DNA of 64,000 nt from Prochlorococcus sp. AG-418-M08 (GTDB lineage: Bacteria > Cyanobacteriota > Cyanobacteriia > PCC-6307 > Cyanobiaceae): positions 73,769-137,768 of the forward strand of contig QCMG01000003.1 in assembly GCA_003213955.1 (NCBI GenBank). The letters are read 5' to 3'. Under the pieces are notes generated by a model, which ran no database searches, had not been told where the DNA came from, and saw nothing but the letters and a program-made list of their open reading frames with translations. A program made the translations under genes and the position numbers. Positions 9,217 through 18,875 of the stretch are shown piece after piece. Numbering within the stretch: the first letter of the stretch is position 1; each line of letters opens with the position of its first letter.

Positions 9217-9954
9217 TTAATCTCTTCTTCCACCACCTTGAAGTGCGATCATCAATCTTAAGATAAATACAAATAAGTTTATATAAGTTAGATACATACC
9301 TAAAGCTCCAGCGAGATATTGATCATCATTGTATCTTCTGGGCATGGTATAGAAGTCTAAGAAAGACATTGCAACGAATAAAACAGTTCCAAATCCTGCA
9401 ATCATTAATTCAAGTCCTGAACCGCCAAAAATACCTGGAGCAAAGAATCCACCAATTAACTGAACAAACATTGCAATTAAAAGTCCAATCAATCCAAGAC
9501 CAACAACTCCACTGAGAGCTTGCCCAACGCTATCGCTCATCCTTTGACCAGTATAAGAAGCTATTACAAAAGTAATACCTGTTGCCAATGCCGCGGTACC
9601 AACAGATCCAATACCAATTGTTCCAATTGCCAATGCTACTATTCCACTTAACGTAAATCCGGTTAACAAACTGAATCCAGTTAACAAAGGTAAAGCTTTT
9701 GCATTATTAGCATTGTTGGCTGCACTTGTTGCTATGAAAAATAAAACCAATTCAGCTATTAAAGCAACAATAGAAAGAGGTTGAAAAAGTGAAGGATTTG
9801 TTGCAATCAGGGAAACTCCTGCTAACACGCCTAAAGAAGTCAAAACCATTCCTCCACCGACATAAGGAAGAGCTTTCTGGACTACATTTGGTCCGACAAT
9901 TGAACTTGATTGAGCTTCGCGAATAGCTTGATTAAAATTACTACTTGCTGGCAT
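9217..9954 (-). CDS. Bax inhibitor-1 / YccA family membrane protein
   Basis: 245 residues with about seven hydrophobic helices, beginning after a soluble N-terminal stretch that ends VQKALPYVGGG (residue 36). The last third has FLDFYTMPRRYNDDQYLAGALGMYL, split here as the conserved short loop before the final helices, which is characteristic of the BI-1 superfamily. Bacterial members are pH-sensitive calcium leak channels or FtsH-interacting proteins; the substrate here is unknown. It is a single gene with its own terminator at 9157-9184. Confidence 0.88.
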   Translation of the reverse strand: MPASSNFNQAIREAQSSSIVGPNVVQKALPYVGGGMVLTSLGVLAGVSLIATNPSLFQPLSIVALIAELVLFFIATSAANNANNAKALPLLTGFSLLTGFTLSGIVALAIGTIGIGSVGTAALATGITFVIASYTGQRMSDSVGQALSGVVGLGLIGLLIAMFVQLIGGFFAPGIFGGSGLELMIAGFGTVLFVAMSFLDFYTMPRRYNDDQYLAGALGMYLTYINLFVFILRLMIALQGGGRRD

Positions 9955-10028
9955 TTTTATACCTTTTTAGTTAAGACCATTCTATCTAATTTTTTAAATT
10001 TCAGTGTACGGATCACCCAAACAATAAT

Positions 10029-10985
10029 TTATTTATAAGCCTCAATAATTTTTTGAACTAATGGATGGCGGACTACATCTTCAACTTTTAAATAACAGAA
10101 TTTTATTCCTTCTGTATTGGAGAAGATTTTGGATGCTTCTACTAGACCACTTAACTGCCCATTTTTTAAATCAATTTGAGTAATATCTCCATTTACAACC
10201 ATTTTTGATCTTTCCCCTAATCTTGTTAAAAACATTCTCATTTGAGAATTGGTAGTATTTTGAGCTTCATCTAAAATAATCAAAGAATTATCTAATGTTC
10301 TTCCTCTCATAAAGGCTAAAGGTGCAACCTCAATAATACCTTTATCAATTAATGAATTTGTCTTATCAAATCCAAAAATACTATGAAGGGAATCAAATAA
10401 AGGGCGCAAGTATGGATCGACTTTTTGCTGCAAATCTCCAGGCAAAAATCCTAAATTTTCTCCAGCTTCTACTGCTGGTCTTGTTAAAACAATTTTTTCA
10501 ATTTTTTTCTCATTTAGTAATCTAGCCGCGCAAACAGTTGCTAAAAATGTTTTACCTGTACCAGCTGGACCAATAGCGAAAGTTAAATCAAAGTTCTCAA
10601 TAGATTCAACATATTCTTTTTGACGTATAGTTCTCGGTCTTAAATATCTACCCTCTTTTGAACGAGCTAGAATTTTTTTTCCAAGCTCAGCATGGGAAGA
10701 AGATTCCCCTATATTTAAAGAACTTAAAGCAGCCTTTAGATCCACTTCTGGAACTTCTAATCCTTGTTCCCAAATAGGTCTTGTTAGTTCTACTAATGCT
10801 GATGCTCTCTCAAGTTTAGGTATTACCCCATTCATTTCAAGTTGTAGTCCTCTAATAGTTAATGAGACACCAGTAAGAGATTCAAATTTTTTTAAAAAAG
10901 AATTCCCAGGGCCAGATAATGCAGTGGCAGCATCAGAACTAGGCAAATCTATTGTGAAGTGACCAGTTTTGGAAACTTCTTTCAT
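10029..10985 (-). CDS. phoH: PhoH-like ATPase (PhoL/YbeZ type)
   Basis: 318 residues. A small N-terminal KH-like RNA-binding region (about 15-80) precedes the P-loop NTPase core with GPAGTGKTFLA (around 138-148), LTRPAVEAGENLGFLPGD, the Walker B LILDEAQNTT (around 240) and the NGDITQIDL segment. This subtype is usually linked to rRNA and ribosome maturation with YbeY, rather than to phosphate control. It is just downstream of rpsP on the same strand. Confidence 0.92.
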   Translation of the reverse strand: MKEVSKTGHFTIDLPSSDAATALSGPGNSFLKKFESLTGVSLTIRGLQLEMNGVIPKLERASALVELTRPIWEQGLEVPEVDLKAALSSLNIGESSSHAELGKKILARSKEGRYLRPRTIRQKEYVESIENFDLTFAIGPAGTGKTFLATVCAARLLNEKKIEKIVLTRPAVEAGENLGFLPGDLQQKVDPYLRPLFDSLHSIFGFDKTNSLIDKGIIEVAPLAFMRGRTLDNSLIILDEAQNTTNSQMRMFLTRLGERSKMVVNGDITQIDLKNGQLSGLVEASKIFSNTEGIKFCYLKVEDVVRHPLVQKIIEAYK

Positions 10986-11020
10986 CTAATTAATAAATAT
11001 AAAAATAAATTTAACAACTT

Positions 11021-11365
11021 CTAGCTTTCAGCTTCCTTAAGATCACTTTCATCAACTTGACTCTTAGCCTTCGCAATCTTTTCTTTTTCCAACTTAGCTT
11101 TACCTATAGCTATTGATGGCCTCACTTTCTTTTCTAATAGTCCACCCTTTTCTAGTAAAGTTCTTACGACATCAGTAGGTTGTGCTCCCTGAGTAAGTCT
11201 GGTTCTTAATGCTTCTGTATCAAGCCTAGTCTCTTTAGTTCTTGGATTGTAATAACCTAATTCTTGAAGAGGTCTTCCATCTCTTCTAGAGGTACTATTG
11301 CAAGCAACAATCCTGAAACTTGCTTCTTTTTTCTTACCAAAGCGCTTGAGGCGCAATTTAATCAT
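11021..11365 (-). CDS. rpsP: 30S ribosomal protein bS16
   Basis: The product starts [18 protein letters not shown], the canonical S16 N-terminus, so I take the ATG at 11365; a longer frame to 11398 adds 11 residues with no family support. There are 114 residues, including a Lys/Glu-rich C-terminal tail of about 30 that is longer than in E. coli S16 (82 residues) but usual for cyanobacteria. It lies between ffh and the phoH-like gene on the same strand, a typical ribosome/SRP cluster. Confidence 0.96.
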   Translation of the reverse strand: MIKLRLKRFGKKKEASFRIVACNSTSRRDGRPLQELGYYNPRTKETRLDTEALRTRLTQGAQPTDVVRTLLEKGGLLEKKVRPSIAIGKAKLEKEKIAKAKSQVDESDLKEAES

Positions 11366-11419
11366 CTTAAATAAATTTACTTTATTCAATAATATCATTT
11401 GAGGGTGGCTATTTAAAAA

Positions 11420-12826
11420 CTACAAATCCCCAAAACCTTTTTTCTTTTTATTGGATTTTTGTTTTTTAAATGATTTATTACCATTTCCTCCTCCCATTCC
11501 AGGCATCCCTCCCATTCCAGGCATTCCTCCATTTGACATTTGTTTCATAAAGCCTCTCATCCTCTGAAAATCTGCAAGTACTTTATCCACATCTTTTGCT
11601 CTATATCCACTCCCTTTAGCAATCCTCTGCCTTCTAGATGGTTGAGCAGCAAGAACCTCTGGCTTTTGCTTCTCTTCTAAAGTCATAGAAGAAATCATTG
11701 ATTCGATTTTTTTTAGTTGCTCTTCCCCATTTTTAATCATTCCATCATCAATTTTATTCATACCCGGTATTAATTTTATTAAGCCTCCAAGAGATCCCAT
11801 TCTTTTCATTAATCTCATTTGTTTTACGAAATCATTAAAGTCAAAAGTTGCATCTTGCAGTTTCTTTTGCATTACTTCTGCATCAGCTAGCTCAACTTCT
11901 TTTTGTGCCTTTTCAACGAGTGTTAATACATCTCCCATTCCGAGAATTCTGCTTGCCATTCTTTCTGGATGGAACGGCTGCAATGCTTCTATTTTTTCAC
12001 CAGTTCCTATAAATTTTATTGGTTTTCCACTTATTTTTCTTATTGAAAGTGCTGCTCCACCTCTTGAATCTCCATCTAATTTTGTTAATATCGCTCCTGA
12101 TATGCCTACTTTTTCATGAAATGACTTCGTCAAATCAGCAGCTTCTTGTCCAATCATAGAATCTACAACCAGTAAAACTTCATCAGGTTTCGTAACTTCT
12201 TTTATACGAACCATTTCACTCATCATCGACTCATCTATTTGCAATCTTCCTGCGGTATCAACAATTAATGTATCTATATTATTGGAGTTAGCATAATTCA
12301 ATGCATCTTTTGCTATTTCCTCAGGTTTCCTATTTTTTTCTTCGGCTGAATAAACTTCTAAATCATACTGATTTCCAATTGTCTTAAGTTGTTCAACAGC
12401 TGCAGGCCTATAAATATCGGCTGCAACTAATAAAACCTTTTTTTCTTTTTCCTTCAAATGAAGGCCTAATTTACCTGTCGCAGTTGTTTTACCAGCGCCC
12501 TGCAAACCTGCCATTAAAATAACAGTGGGTTTTGTTTCATTTTCATTTAAAGGGGAATTCTCATTGCCCATAATATTTATAAGTTCTTTATTAACTACTT
12601 CTATAAATTTCTGTCCTGGATTAACACCTCTAACTACTTCTTCACCAATAGCTTTATCTTTTACATCTGAGACAAATTCTTTAACAACAGGTAAACTTAC
12701 ATCTGCATCTAATAATGCTTTCTTAACTTCTTTTAAAGCATCATTGATATTATTTTCACTAATTTTTGCTTCACCTCTTAAACCTTTTACAGCGTCTTCA
12801 AATCGTGAAGAGAGTTCGTCAAACAT
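11420..12826 (-). CDS. ffh: Signal recognition particle protein Ffh (SRP54)
   Basis: 468 residues with the standard order: N-domain four-helix bundle (1-95), G-domain with GLQGAGKTTATGKLG (around 109), DTAGRLQ, TKLDGDSRGG, and the methionine-rich M domain (from about 310) that binds SRP RNA and signal sequences. The tail has a short GGMPGM repeat followed by a lysine cluster. It delivers membrane proteins co-translationally. Its RNA partner is encoded in the same window at 39423-39518. Confidence 0.97.
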   Translation of the reverse strand: MFDELSSRFEDAVKGLRGEAKISENNINDALKEVKKALLDADVSLPVVKEFVSDVKDKAIGEEVVRGVNPGQKFIEVVNKELINIMGNENSPLNENETKPTVILMAGLQGAGKTTATGKLGLHLKEKEKKVLLVAADIYRPAAVEQLKTIGNQYDLEVYSAEEKNRKPEEIAKDALNYANSNNIDTLIVDTAGRLQIDESMMSEMVRIKEVTKPDEVLLVVDSMIGQEAADLTKSFHEKVGISGAILTKLDGDSRGGAALSIRKISGKPIKFIGTGEKIEALQPFHPERMASRILGMGDVLTLVEKAQKEVELADAEVMQKKLQDATFDFNDFVKQMRLMKRMGSLGGLIKLIPGMNKIDDGMIKNGEEQLKKIESMISSMTLEEKQKPEVLAAQPSRRQRIAKGSGYRAKDVDKVLADFQRMRGFMKQMSNGGMPGMGGMPGMGGGNGNKSFKKQKSNKKKKGFGDL

Positions 12827-12873
12827 TTTTACGGTAGTTTTCTCCTATTATAAAACAATACTAAAAGGTAACC

Positions 12874-14988
12874 CTAAACACCGCTTATATAATCAACTAA
12901 TTTCCAAGAGTTATCAGAGAAGCCTAGAATATATTTAACTTTTAAAAAGGGAGTAAAAGTTGTTTCATTTATCAATTCTCCATTTTTTCTTAAAATTTTT
13001 TCTGTATATTTCAAGTCAACTGATACAGCTATTCTGGAAGAAGTTTGAGATATAAGTACAATATTTTCAATATTAGTTTTGATATTTTTGTAAATGTCTT
13101 TTTGAATATCAAGTTGTCTTTCCATATTTAACCTATCTATTAAATCATTTTGAACTATTTTTGATATGTTAATTTCACTTTTCCCTGCTAGAAATGTACT
13201 TTTGTTAAATAGCCATGTATTAATTAAATATTTAATTTGTTCCAAGGAGGGAGAAGCAGTTGTTAATTCTTCTACTAAAAAAGAATTTTTATTTATTTTT
13301 TCTGAGAGAGAAATTTGTGAATTTTCAGGAGCTTTTTTATCATTTTGATTTAAACCTTCGTTAAAAAGCTTCTTCTTATTATCTTTAATTAGTAATGAGT
13401 TATTGGTTATTTCTTTTTCCTGAAGAGGTTTTTTGAAACTATTTCTTAAAAATCCAACCCCTAGGCCAAAAGCAAACAAAATCAAAAAAGCAAATAAATA
13501 TGTAAGGTAAGGAGATTTATTAAATATTTTATTATTCTCTAAAGCTTCTCCAAAAATAAATTTTAATTCAGCAATTTTTTCTATTGCGTATTTATAAAAC
13601 TCTATTGATTTATTTTTAATAATTTCCTGTCTTTGGCTTTTTTCATCAATAACTTCTTTATATTCTTGATCTTGTCTTAATCCACCAGGCAAAGGAAGTT
13701 TTCCTTCTTCAGAAGGAATCGAATCAATCTTAGGTTTAAGAATCAAATCTCTTTGAGATTCTTGAGCTTTGAAATCTGTTTGATTTTGTAATCTAGATTT
13801 TAGAAGTGTTCTATTTGATTTTTTTTCTAATTGTTCAATAAATTCTTGAATTTCTCTATCTTGAAACCAAGAATCTAAATCAACTTCAATAAGATTTATG
13901 TCTCTGTAACCTACCAAAACATCATTTTCTAGCCAATTTTTGCAAAAAATACAGATAGCCTCTAATTTCTCTCCAGAATAATGATTTAACCACTCTCTTA
14001 AATTATCATCGGAACTACTTAAAAACCTTGCTAGGGATTGATCAATATCTGCCAAAAGTAAATCTAAGCAACCAATCAAAGGCATTGAATCAAGCCCTGT
14101 TAAATTTAGTTTTTTTAATATTTTTCTTGCTTCGAACAATTTTTCAGGTTTTCTTTTCGCAAAACCAAAAGCTGTTAAAGATAAAAAAGCTAAAAATCCT
14201 GCTTCATTTGAACCCCTTTTTTGTAATTCTATGAATAAATCTATTTGCTCTTGAACAGTTAAAAATGGTTTTATTTGTTTGAAAAAAGATTCAAATTCTT
14301 GCTGATTAAGGTAATCATTATATTCAGATTTATTTTTTCCTTCCAAGCCGCCTCTTTTAATTATTAAATTTTCCAGCATACTTAAACCTTTCTTATGCGA
14401 CTCATGTTCATTTAAATCTCTACTTAACAAATCAAGAATTCTAAAAGGGAGAAGAGAAATCAAGTCCTCCTCAAGATTTTTCCGTAATTCTCCTAGCTTT
14501 CCCATTCTTTGAAGAAGCTGAATCCCCTCTTTTAAAAAATCCGCTGCATTTGAATATAATCTTTGCTTTTGTTCTTGAATTGCAGCATCTCTAGATGACA
14601 AAGCTGCTAACAACGTAAGGTCTGCTTCTCTACTACTACCTAAAGCTGGGGTTTGAGGTGGCTGTAATGCTTTTCTTGCTATTTTAAAAGCCTCTTTAGG
14701 AGAACCTGATTCCCAAAGCAGGATTAACCCTGCAACCTCTTTATTTGAAGATAAATCTAAGGCTGCAACTCCATTTTGTAATAAATTTTCGTATTCTCTT
14801 CTACTGTCAGGATCTGTAAGCAAATCTGCAGTAAGCCGAAGCAATTCAGATCTTTTAGTTAAAACCTCGTTGGTAAATCCTTCGGAGGGGGTTTTATCCA
14901 AACGTAATTGAAAAGCTCTCAATATCTCCTCAGAGGTCGCTGAGGGGCTAACGCCAATTAAACGGAAGTGATCTAATGGAAGTTCCAA
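12874..14988 (-). CDS. zipN: Cell division protein ZipN/Ftn2 (ARC6 homologue)
   Basis: 704 residues. The N-terminus (LDHFRLIGVSPSATSEEILRAF) is the degenerate J-like domain of Ftn2/ARC6. A long helical cytoplasmic region follows, then one transmembrane helix near residue 500 (YLTYLFAFLILFAFGLGVGF) and a periplasmic IMS-type domain at the C-terminus (about 585-704, ending WKLVDYISGV). ZipN anchors and organises FtsZ in cyanobacteria. The start is TTG at 14988 with AGGA about 8 nt upstream. The codons between residues 390 and 580 are low-complexity Lys/Asn/Glu. Confidence 0.93.
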   Translation of the reverse strand: MELPLDHFRLIGVSPSATSEEILRAFQLRLDKTPSEGFTNEVLTKRSELLRLTADLLTDPDSRREYENLLQNGVAALDLSSNKEVAGLILLWESGSPKEAFKIARKALQPPQTPALGSSREADLTLLAALSSRDAAIQEQKQRLYSNAADFLKEGIQLLQRMGKLGELRKNLEEDLISLLPFRILDLLSRDLNEHESHKKGLSMLENLIIKRGGLEGKNKSEYNDYLNQQEFESFFKQIKPFLTVQEQIDLFIELQKRGSNEAGFLAFLSLTAFGFAKRKPEKLFEARKILKKLNLTGLDSMPLIGCLDLLLADIDQSLARFLSSSDDNLREWLNHYSGEKLEAICIFCKNWLENDVLVGYRDINLIEVDLDSWFQDREIQEFIEQLEKKSNRTLLKSRLQNQTDFKAQESQRDLILKPKIDSIPSEEGKLPLPGGLRQDQEYKEVIDEKSQRQEIIKNKSIEFYKYAIEKIAELKFIFGEALENNKIFNKSPYLTYLFAFLILFAFGLGVGFLRNSFKKPLQEKEITNNSLLIKDNKKKLFNEGLNQNDKKAPENSQISLSEKINKNSFLVEELTTASPSLEQIKYLINTWLFNKSTFLAGKSEINISKIVQNDLIDRLNMERQLDIQKDIYKNIKTNIENIVLISQTSSRIAVSVDLKYTEKILRKNGELINETTFTPFLKVKYILGFSDNSWKLVDYISGV

Positions 14989-15137
14989 ACAAATATCCTA
15001 TTGAAAATCCTTTAGATAGATTTTATCAATTTAAAATTTTTTTTCACAAGGTCTTGGAGAGTTATTAAAAAAAAACATAAAAATAGACCATTGCACATTA
15101 GAATGTTAACAAATCAAAACTTCATTAAGGTATTTTC

Positions 15138-16175
15138 TTGGAAACACACGTAGAGAGAATTTCGAATCTTCAGGACTTAAAAAAAGCCAAGTTAGATCGG
15201 GAAACTGGACTATTTCTCTATGAAGATATGACACTTGGTCGGAGATTTGAAGATAAATGCGCAGAGATGTACTACAGAGGGAAGATGTTTGGATTCGTAC
15301 ATCTTTACAATGGTCAAGAAGCTATCAGTACTGGTGTGATAGGTGCAATGAAAAGAAAGCATGATTGGTTTTGCAGTACCTACCGCGATCATGTTCATGC
15401 GCTAAGTGCGGGTGTACCATCTTTTGAAGTGATGAGCGAATTATTCGGAAAGGCCACGGGATGCAGTAAAGGCAGAGGTGGTTCTATGCACTTGTTCTCA
15501 AAAGAACATCATCTACTAGGAGGATATGCTTTTATTGGGGAAGGAATTCCAGTTGCTTTGGGATCAGCTTTTTCAAGCAGATACAAGAAAGAAGTTGCAG
15601 GTAACGTCCAAAGTGACTCGGTAACAGCTGCATTCTTTGGAGATGGGACTTGTAATAATGGACAGTTTTTTGAATGTTTGAATATGGCTCAACTATGGAA
15701 ATTACCAATAATTTTCGTAGTTGAAAATAATAAATGGGCTATAGGCATGGCTCATGACAGAGCAACAAGCAACCCAGAAATATGGAGAAAAGCGTCAGCT
15801 TTCGGAATGCATGGAGAGGAAGTTGATGGAATGGATGTATTAGCAGTAAGGGGGGCGGCACAAAGAGCTGTTAAAAGAGCCAGAGCGGGGGAGGGGCCTA
15901 CTTTACTAGAGTGTTTAACCTACAGATTTAGAGGTCATTCTTTAGCAGATCCAGATGAATTAAGATCAGAAAAAGAAAAAGAATTCTGGGCAAAAAGAGA
16001 CCCTATTAAAAATCTAGCAAAGCTTATAATAGAGGGAGATTTTGCTAAAGAAGACGAATTAAAAAGTATAGAAAAAAGAATAGATTTAGAAATCTCGGAG
16101 TCTGTTAAAAATGCATTGGATGCACCAGAACCACCATCTAATGAATTAACTAAATATATTTGGGCTGAAGATTAA
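15138..16175 (+). CDS. pdhA: Pyruvate dehydrogenase E1 component, alpha subunit
   Basis: Thiamine-diphosphate-dependent E1 alpha, 345 residues, which decarboxylates pyruvate for acetyl-CoA synthesis. The family's ThDP/Mg motif is visible as [17 protein letters not shown], ending in NNKWAIGM; the phosphorylation-loop region [15 protein letters not shown] is also conserved. The start is TTG at 15138 with AAGG 7 nt upstream. It is divergent from zipN over a 149-bp gap. The E3 subunit gene lpdA lies at 24.7 kb; E1 beta and E2 are not in the window. Confidence 0.95.
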   Translation: METHVERISNLQDLKKAKLDRETGLFLYEDMTLGRRFEDKCAEMYYRGKMFGFVHLYNGQEAISTGVIGAMKRKHDWFCSTYRDHVHALSAGVPSFEVMSELFGKATGCSKGRGGSMHLFSKEHHLLGGYAFIGEGIPVALGSAFSSRYKKEVAGNVQSDSVTAAFFGDGTCNNGQFFECLNMAQLWKLPIIFVVENNKWAIGMAHDRATSNPEIWRKASAFGMHGEEVDGMDVLAVRGAAQRAVKRARAGEGPTLLECLTYRFRGHSLADPDELRSEKEKEFWAKRDPIKNLAKLIIEGDFAKEDELKSIEKRIDLEISESVKNALDAPEPPSNELTKYIWAED

Positions 16176-16176
16176 A

Positions 16177-17118
16177 TCAAATTCCACTTGGTAATTTTCT
16201 AGTTAAATTTCTTAATTTTCTGAGAGCCTTTAGTTCAACCTGTCTTACTCTTTCTCTAGAGACTTCTAATAATCTACCTATCTCTGCCAAGGTATGTCTC
16301 TCATTACCATCTAAACCAAATCTTAACTTCAGAACATGCTGTTCTTGTTCACTTAGATGAGTTAACCATTTGCCTAACTGCTCTTGATGCATTTTTTGCT
16401 CGACTTGGTCTAAGGGCTCTTCATTATTACTATCTGCAATTAGGTCACCTAAGAAACTTCTCCCATCATCTCCATTTACAGGGGCGTCCAAACTACTAGT
16501 AGATAAAGCTTGTCTCAATACGGAATCAAGTTCCTCGACATCTATTTCCATTGCTTCTGCAATTTCAATTCTACTTGGCATTGCTCCAAGTTTATGAGCC
16601 AATTCCCTACTTACCTTCCTTATAGTTGCAAGTCTCTCGCTTAAATGCACAGGTAAACGAATTGTTCTGGATTGACAGGCAATAGCTCTAGTCATACTTT
16701 GGCGAATCCACCAAAAGGCATATGTGGAAAACTTATATCCCCTAGTAGGATCAAATTTTTCAACAGCTCTCTCTAATCCTAGAGACCCTTCTTGCACTAG
16801 ATCCAAAAGTTCTAATCCTTTACCTTGATATTTTTTTGCAACACTAACAACAAGCCTTAAATTAGCTTTCATCATTCTCTCTTTAGCTCTTCTCCCGATT
16901 TTTATTGTTCGTTTTTGTTGAGGGGTAAACTCTTTTGTTTTTTCGTTTATTTGACCATCTTCTGTAAGAATCATCATTTTTTGAACTTGGTTACCCAATT
17001 CAATTTCCTCAGCAGGAGTTAATAAAGGAACACGGCCGATATTAGAAAGGTACCAACTAATAGGATCATTACCCCTTCTTTTTTGCGGTTCAGTTGATGA
17101 AGATACTGAGGAAGCCAT
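16177..17118 (-). CDS. RNA polymerase sigma factor, group 2 (sigma-70 family)
   Basis: 313 residues: region 1.2 (DPISWYLSNIGRVPLLTPAEE), region 2 with KANLRLVVSVAKKY, LDLVQEGSLGL and YAFWWIRQSMTRAI, region 3, and region 4 with the helix-turn-helix LAEIGRLLEVSRERVRQVE. It lacks the long acidic insert and extension of the primary sigma, so it is a group 2 (non-essential type) factor. Cyanobacterial group 2 factors act in light, nutrient and diel responses; the exact paralogue (SigB/C/D type) cannot be told here. An inverted repeat lies 65-88 bp upstream. Confidence 0.95.
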   Translation of the reverse strand: MASSVSSSTEPQKRRGNDPISWYLSNIGRVPLLTPAEEIELGNQVQKMMILTEDGQINEKTKEFTPQQKRTIKIGRRAKERMMKANLRLVVSVAKKYQGKGLELLDLVQEGSLGLERAVEKFDPTRGYKFSTYAFWWIRQSMTRAIACQSRTIRLPVHLSERLATIRKVSRELAHKLGAMPSRIEIAEAMEIDVEELDSVLRQALSTSSLDAPVNGDDGRSFLGDLIADSNNEEPLDQVEQKMHQEQLGKWLTHLSEQEQHVLKLRFGLDGNERHTLAEIGRLLEVSRERVRQVELKALRKLRNLTRKLPSGI

Positions 17119-17182
17119 TCTTATACCTATTATGGAGGTACTAAAACTCTCCTACACTTCTTAAGAAATACCCAATTACTTA

Positions 17183-17206
17183 ATACCTGCTTCATATTTC
17201 AGGTAT
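17183..17206. promoter_or_regulatory. Inverted repeat upstream of the sigma factor gene
   Basis: ATACCTG (17183-17189) and CAGGTAT (17200-17206) form perfect 7-bp arms around a 10-nt AT-rich spacer, in the gap between the sigma factor start and nnrD. The geometry fits a dimeric regulator site or a leader hairpin. No known motif is recognised, so the role is a guess. Confidence 0.3.
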
Positions 17207-17260
17207 AAATTGTGTAGTTATGTGTTTAAAACTATAAAAAACTGCCAATAATTGTTTCTT

Positions 17261-18829
17261 TCATGACATTTGTCTCGCTTTTATTTTTCTCATTAATTTA
17301 GATAATTGATCTCCTATTAGTAATGCGTTTGATCCTTTTTTACACTTTGAAGCAGCAAAAGAGTGTAACAACACGTATTTTGCTAATGATTCAGTCTTAA
17401 TGTAATCCTCAAAATAAGATAAATCTATTGCTGAACATCCACCAATAAAGCCGGTTAATAGGTCTCCTAAGCCTGCTCTTGCAGTATGAGCATCAGTTCC
17501 GAAAAGTTGCCATGCTTTTTTATTGTCAGCAACTATGCTGTTGGCTCCCTTTAACAAAACACTAATATTAAATTCTTTTGCCGCATTAAGAGCTAGTCCA
17601 ACATTAGTCTCACTTTTTATGTTTGGGAATAATCTTGAAAATTCCTTACTATGAGGTGTAATCCATGTTTTAAATTTTCTCTCTAAAAAGAATTTTGATC
17701 CTAATTTAGATTCCGAGATTCTATTAAGTGCATCTGCATCCAAGATCAATAATCCTTCAAAACCAAGAAGGTAGTCTTTTGATTTTTGCCAATCATCATT
17801 ATCAATTCCTATTCCTGGGCCTACGGCTAATGAATCATATTTACTAAGATCAATATTCTTCAATGCACTTAATAAAGATGCATGACCATTTTGATTAGAT
17901 TGCATAGTTCCTTTTAAAACTATTTCTGGGGAAACTTGCCAAAAAGATTCCGCAACTAACTCAGGCAAGATAGCTGAGATGAAACCTGCTCCACTTGATA
18001 TGGCCCCTTTTAATGCTAGGTGTGCAGCTCCTGGATATTTTTCACTTCCTGCGATTAATAATGTTCTTCCTCTTTTATATTTGTTGGAATTTTTTGGTAA
18101 AGAAGGTAAATTAATATTTTTTAAGTCTTTATAAGTAACCCTAAAAATTTTTTTTTCAACTTTAGATAATTTATTAATAGGTAACCCAATATCGATATGG
18201 TGCAATTCTCCAATAAAAGGTAAAGCAGAATCTTGGGTCAACCCAATCTTATGAAGACCAATGGCCAAGGTATAGTTTGCCTTTACTGAGTTATCTAAAA
18301 AAGGCTTTCCTCTGTCAGGACATAATCCTGTTGGAATATCAATACTTACTACCTTGCCATATTTGTTTTGAAATTTTTGATTAAATAGTTTAATTAATTT
18401 ATTATCAACTTTTCTTATTTGATTATTACCAAAAACTGCATCAATCCAAAGCTCTTTCCCGTTTGCATCAGGGGTCTCCACTAATTTTGTGACACCAATA
18501 GATGTAAGATAATTGAGGTGGTTATTTGTTAATGTTTTTTTTATCGGGAATGGACACCATACCTGGACATGAAAACCTTTCAAAAAAAGCTCTCTAGCTA
18601 TTACGGCACCATCACCACCATTATGCCCAGGGCCTATAAAAACAGTTATTCCATTCTTTAGAAGGGGTTTCTTATTTAAGAGCCATCTACTAATTTGGAT
18701 ACCAGCTTTTTCCATCAATGATTCTTGTGGCATTCCATCAGAAAACATTTCTTTCTCTAATATCAACATTTGCTTTGAATCAACAATTAAATGTTCAGAG
18801 TCAATTGTTGGCCATACAATTTCGTTCAT
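17261..18829 (-). CDS. nnr: Bifunctional NAD(P)H-hydrate epimerase / ADP-dependent dehydratase
   Basis: Repairs hydrated NADH and NADPH. Residues 1-225 are the YjeF_N epimerase domain, with FIGPGHNGGDGAVIARELF near residue 64. Residues 250-515 are the ribokinase-like dehydratase, with AGSEKYPGAAHLA, the glycine-rich VGPGIGID and AHTARAGLGDLLTG motif (GxGD, catalytic Asp) near residue 451. The length of 522 residues is as in E. coli NnrDE. It is divergent from mnmA with 46 bp between starts. Confidence 0.93.
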   Translation of the reverse strand: MNEIVWPTIDSEHLIVDSKQMLILEKEMFSDGMPQESLMEKAGIQISRWLLNKKPLLKNGITVFIGPGHNGGDGAVIARELFLKGFHVQVWCPFPIKKTLTNNHLNYLTSIGVTKLVETPDANGKELWIDAVFGNNQIRKVDNKLIKLFNQKFQNKYGKVVSIDIPTGLCPDRGKPFLDNSVKANYTLAIGLHKIGLTQDSALPFIGELHHIDIGLPINKLSKVEKKIFRVTYKDLKNINLPSLPKNSNKYKRGRTLLIAGSEKYPGAAHLALKGAISSGAGFISAILPELVAESFWQVSPEIVLKGTMQSNQNGHASLLSALKNIDLSKYDSLAVGPGIGIDNDDWQKSKDYLLGFEGLLILDADALNRISESKLGSKFFLERKFKTWITPHSKEFSRLFPNIKSETNVGLALNAAKEFNISVLLKGANSIVADNKKAWQLFGTDAHTARAGLGDLLTGFIGGCSAIDLSYFEDYIKTESLAKYVLLHSFAASKCKKGSNALLIGDQLSKLMRKIKARQMS

Positions 18830-18875
18830 AATGAATACAAAGCAATTGAAGAACTGTTCAAAAATTTAAAATTCT

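Noticed and set aside
11366-11398. Longer N-terminus for rpsP
   Set aside because: S16 proteins begin [12 protein letters not shown]; the 11 extra residues have no family support.
11460-11540. Short GGMPGM repeat in ffh as a tandem repeat of interest
   Set aside because: Such glycine-methionine tails are usual for SRP54 M domains.
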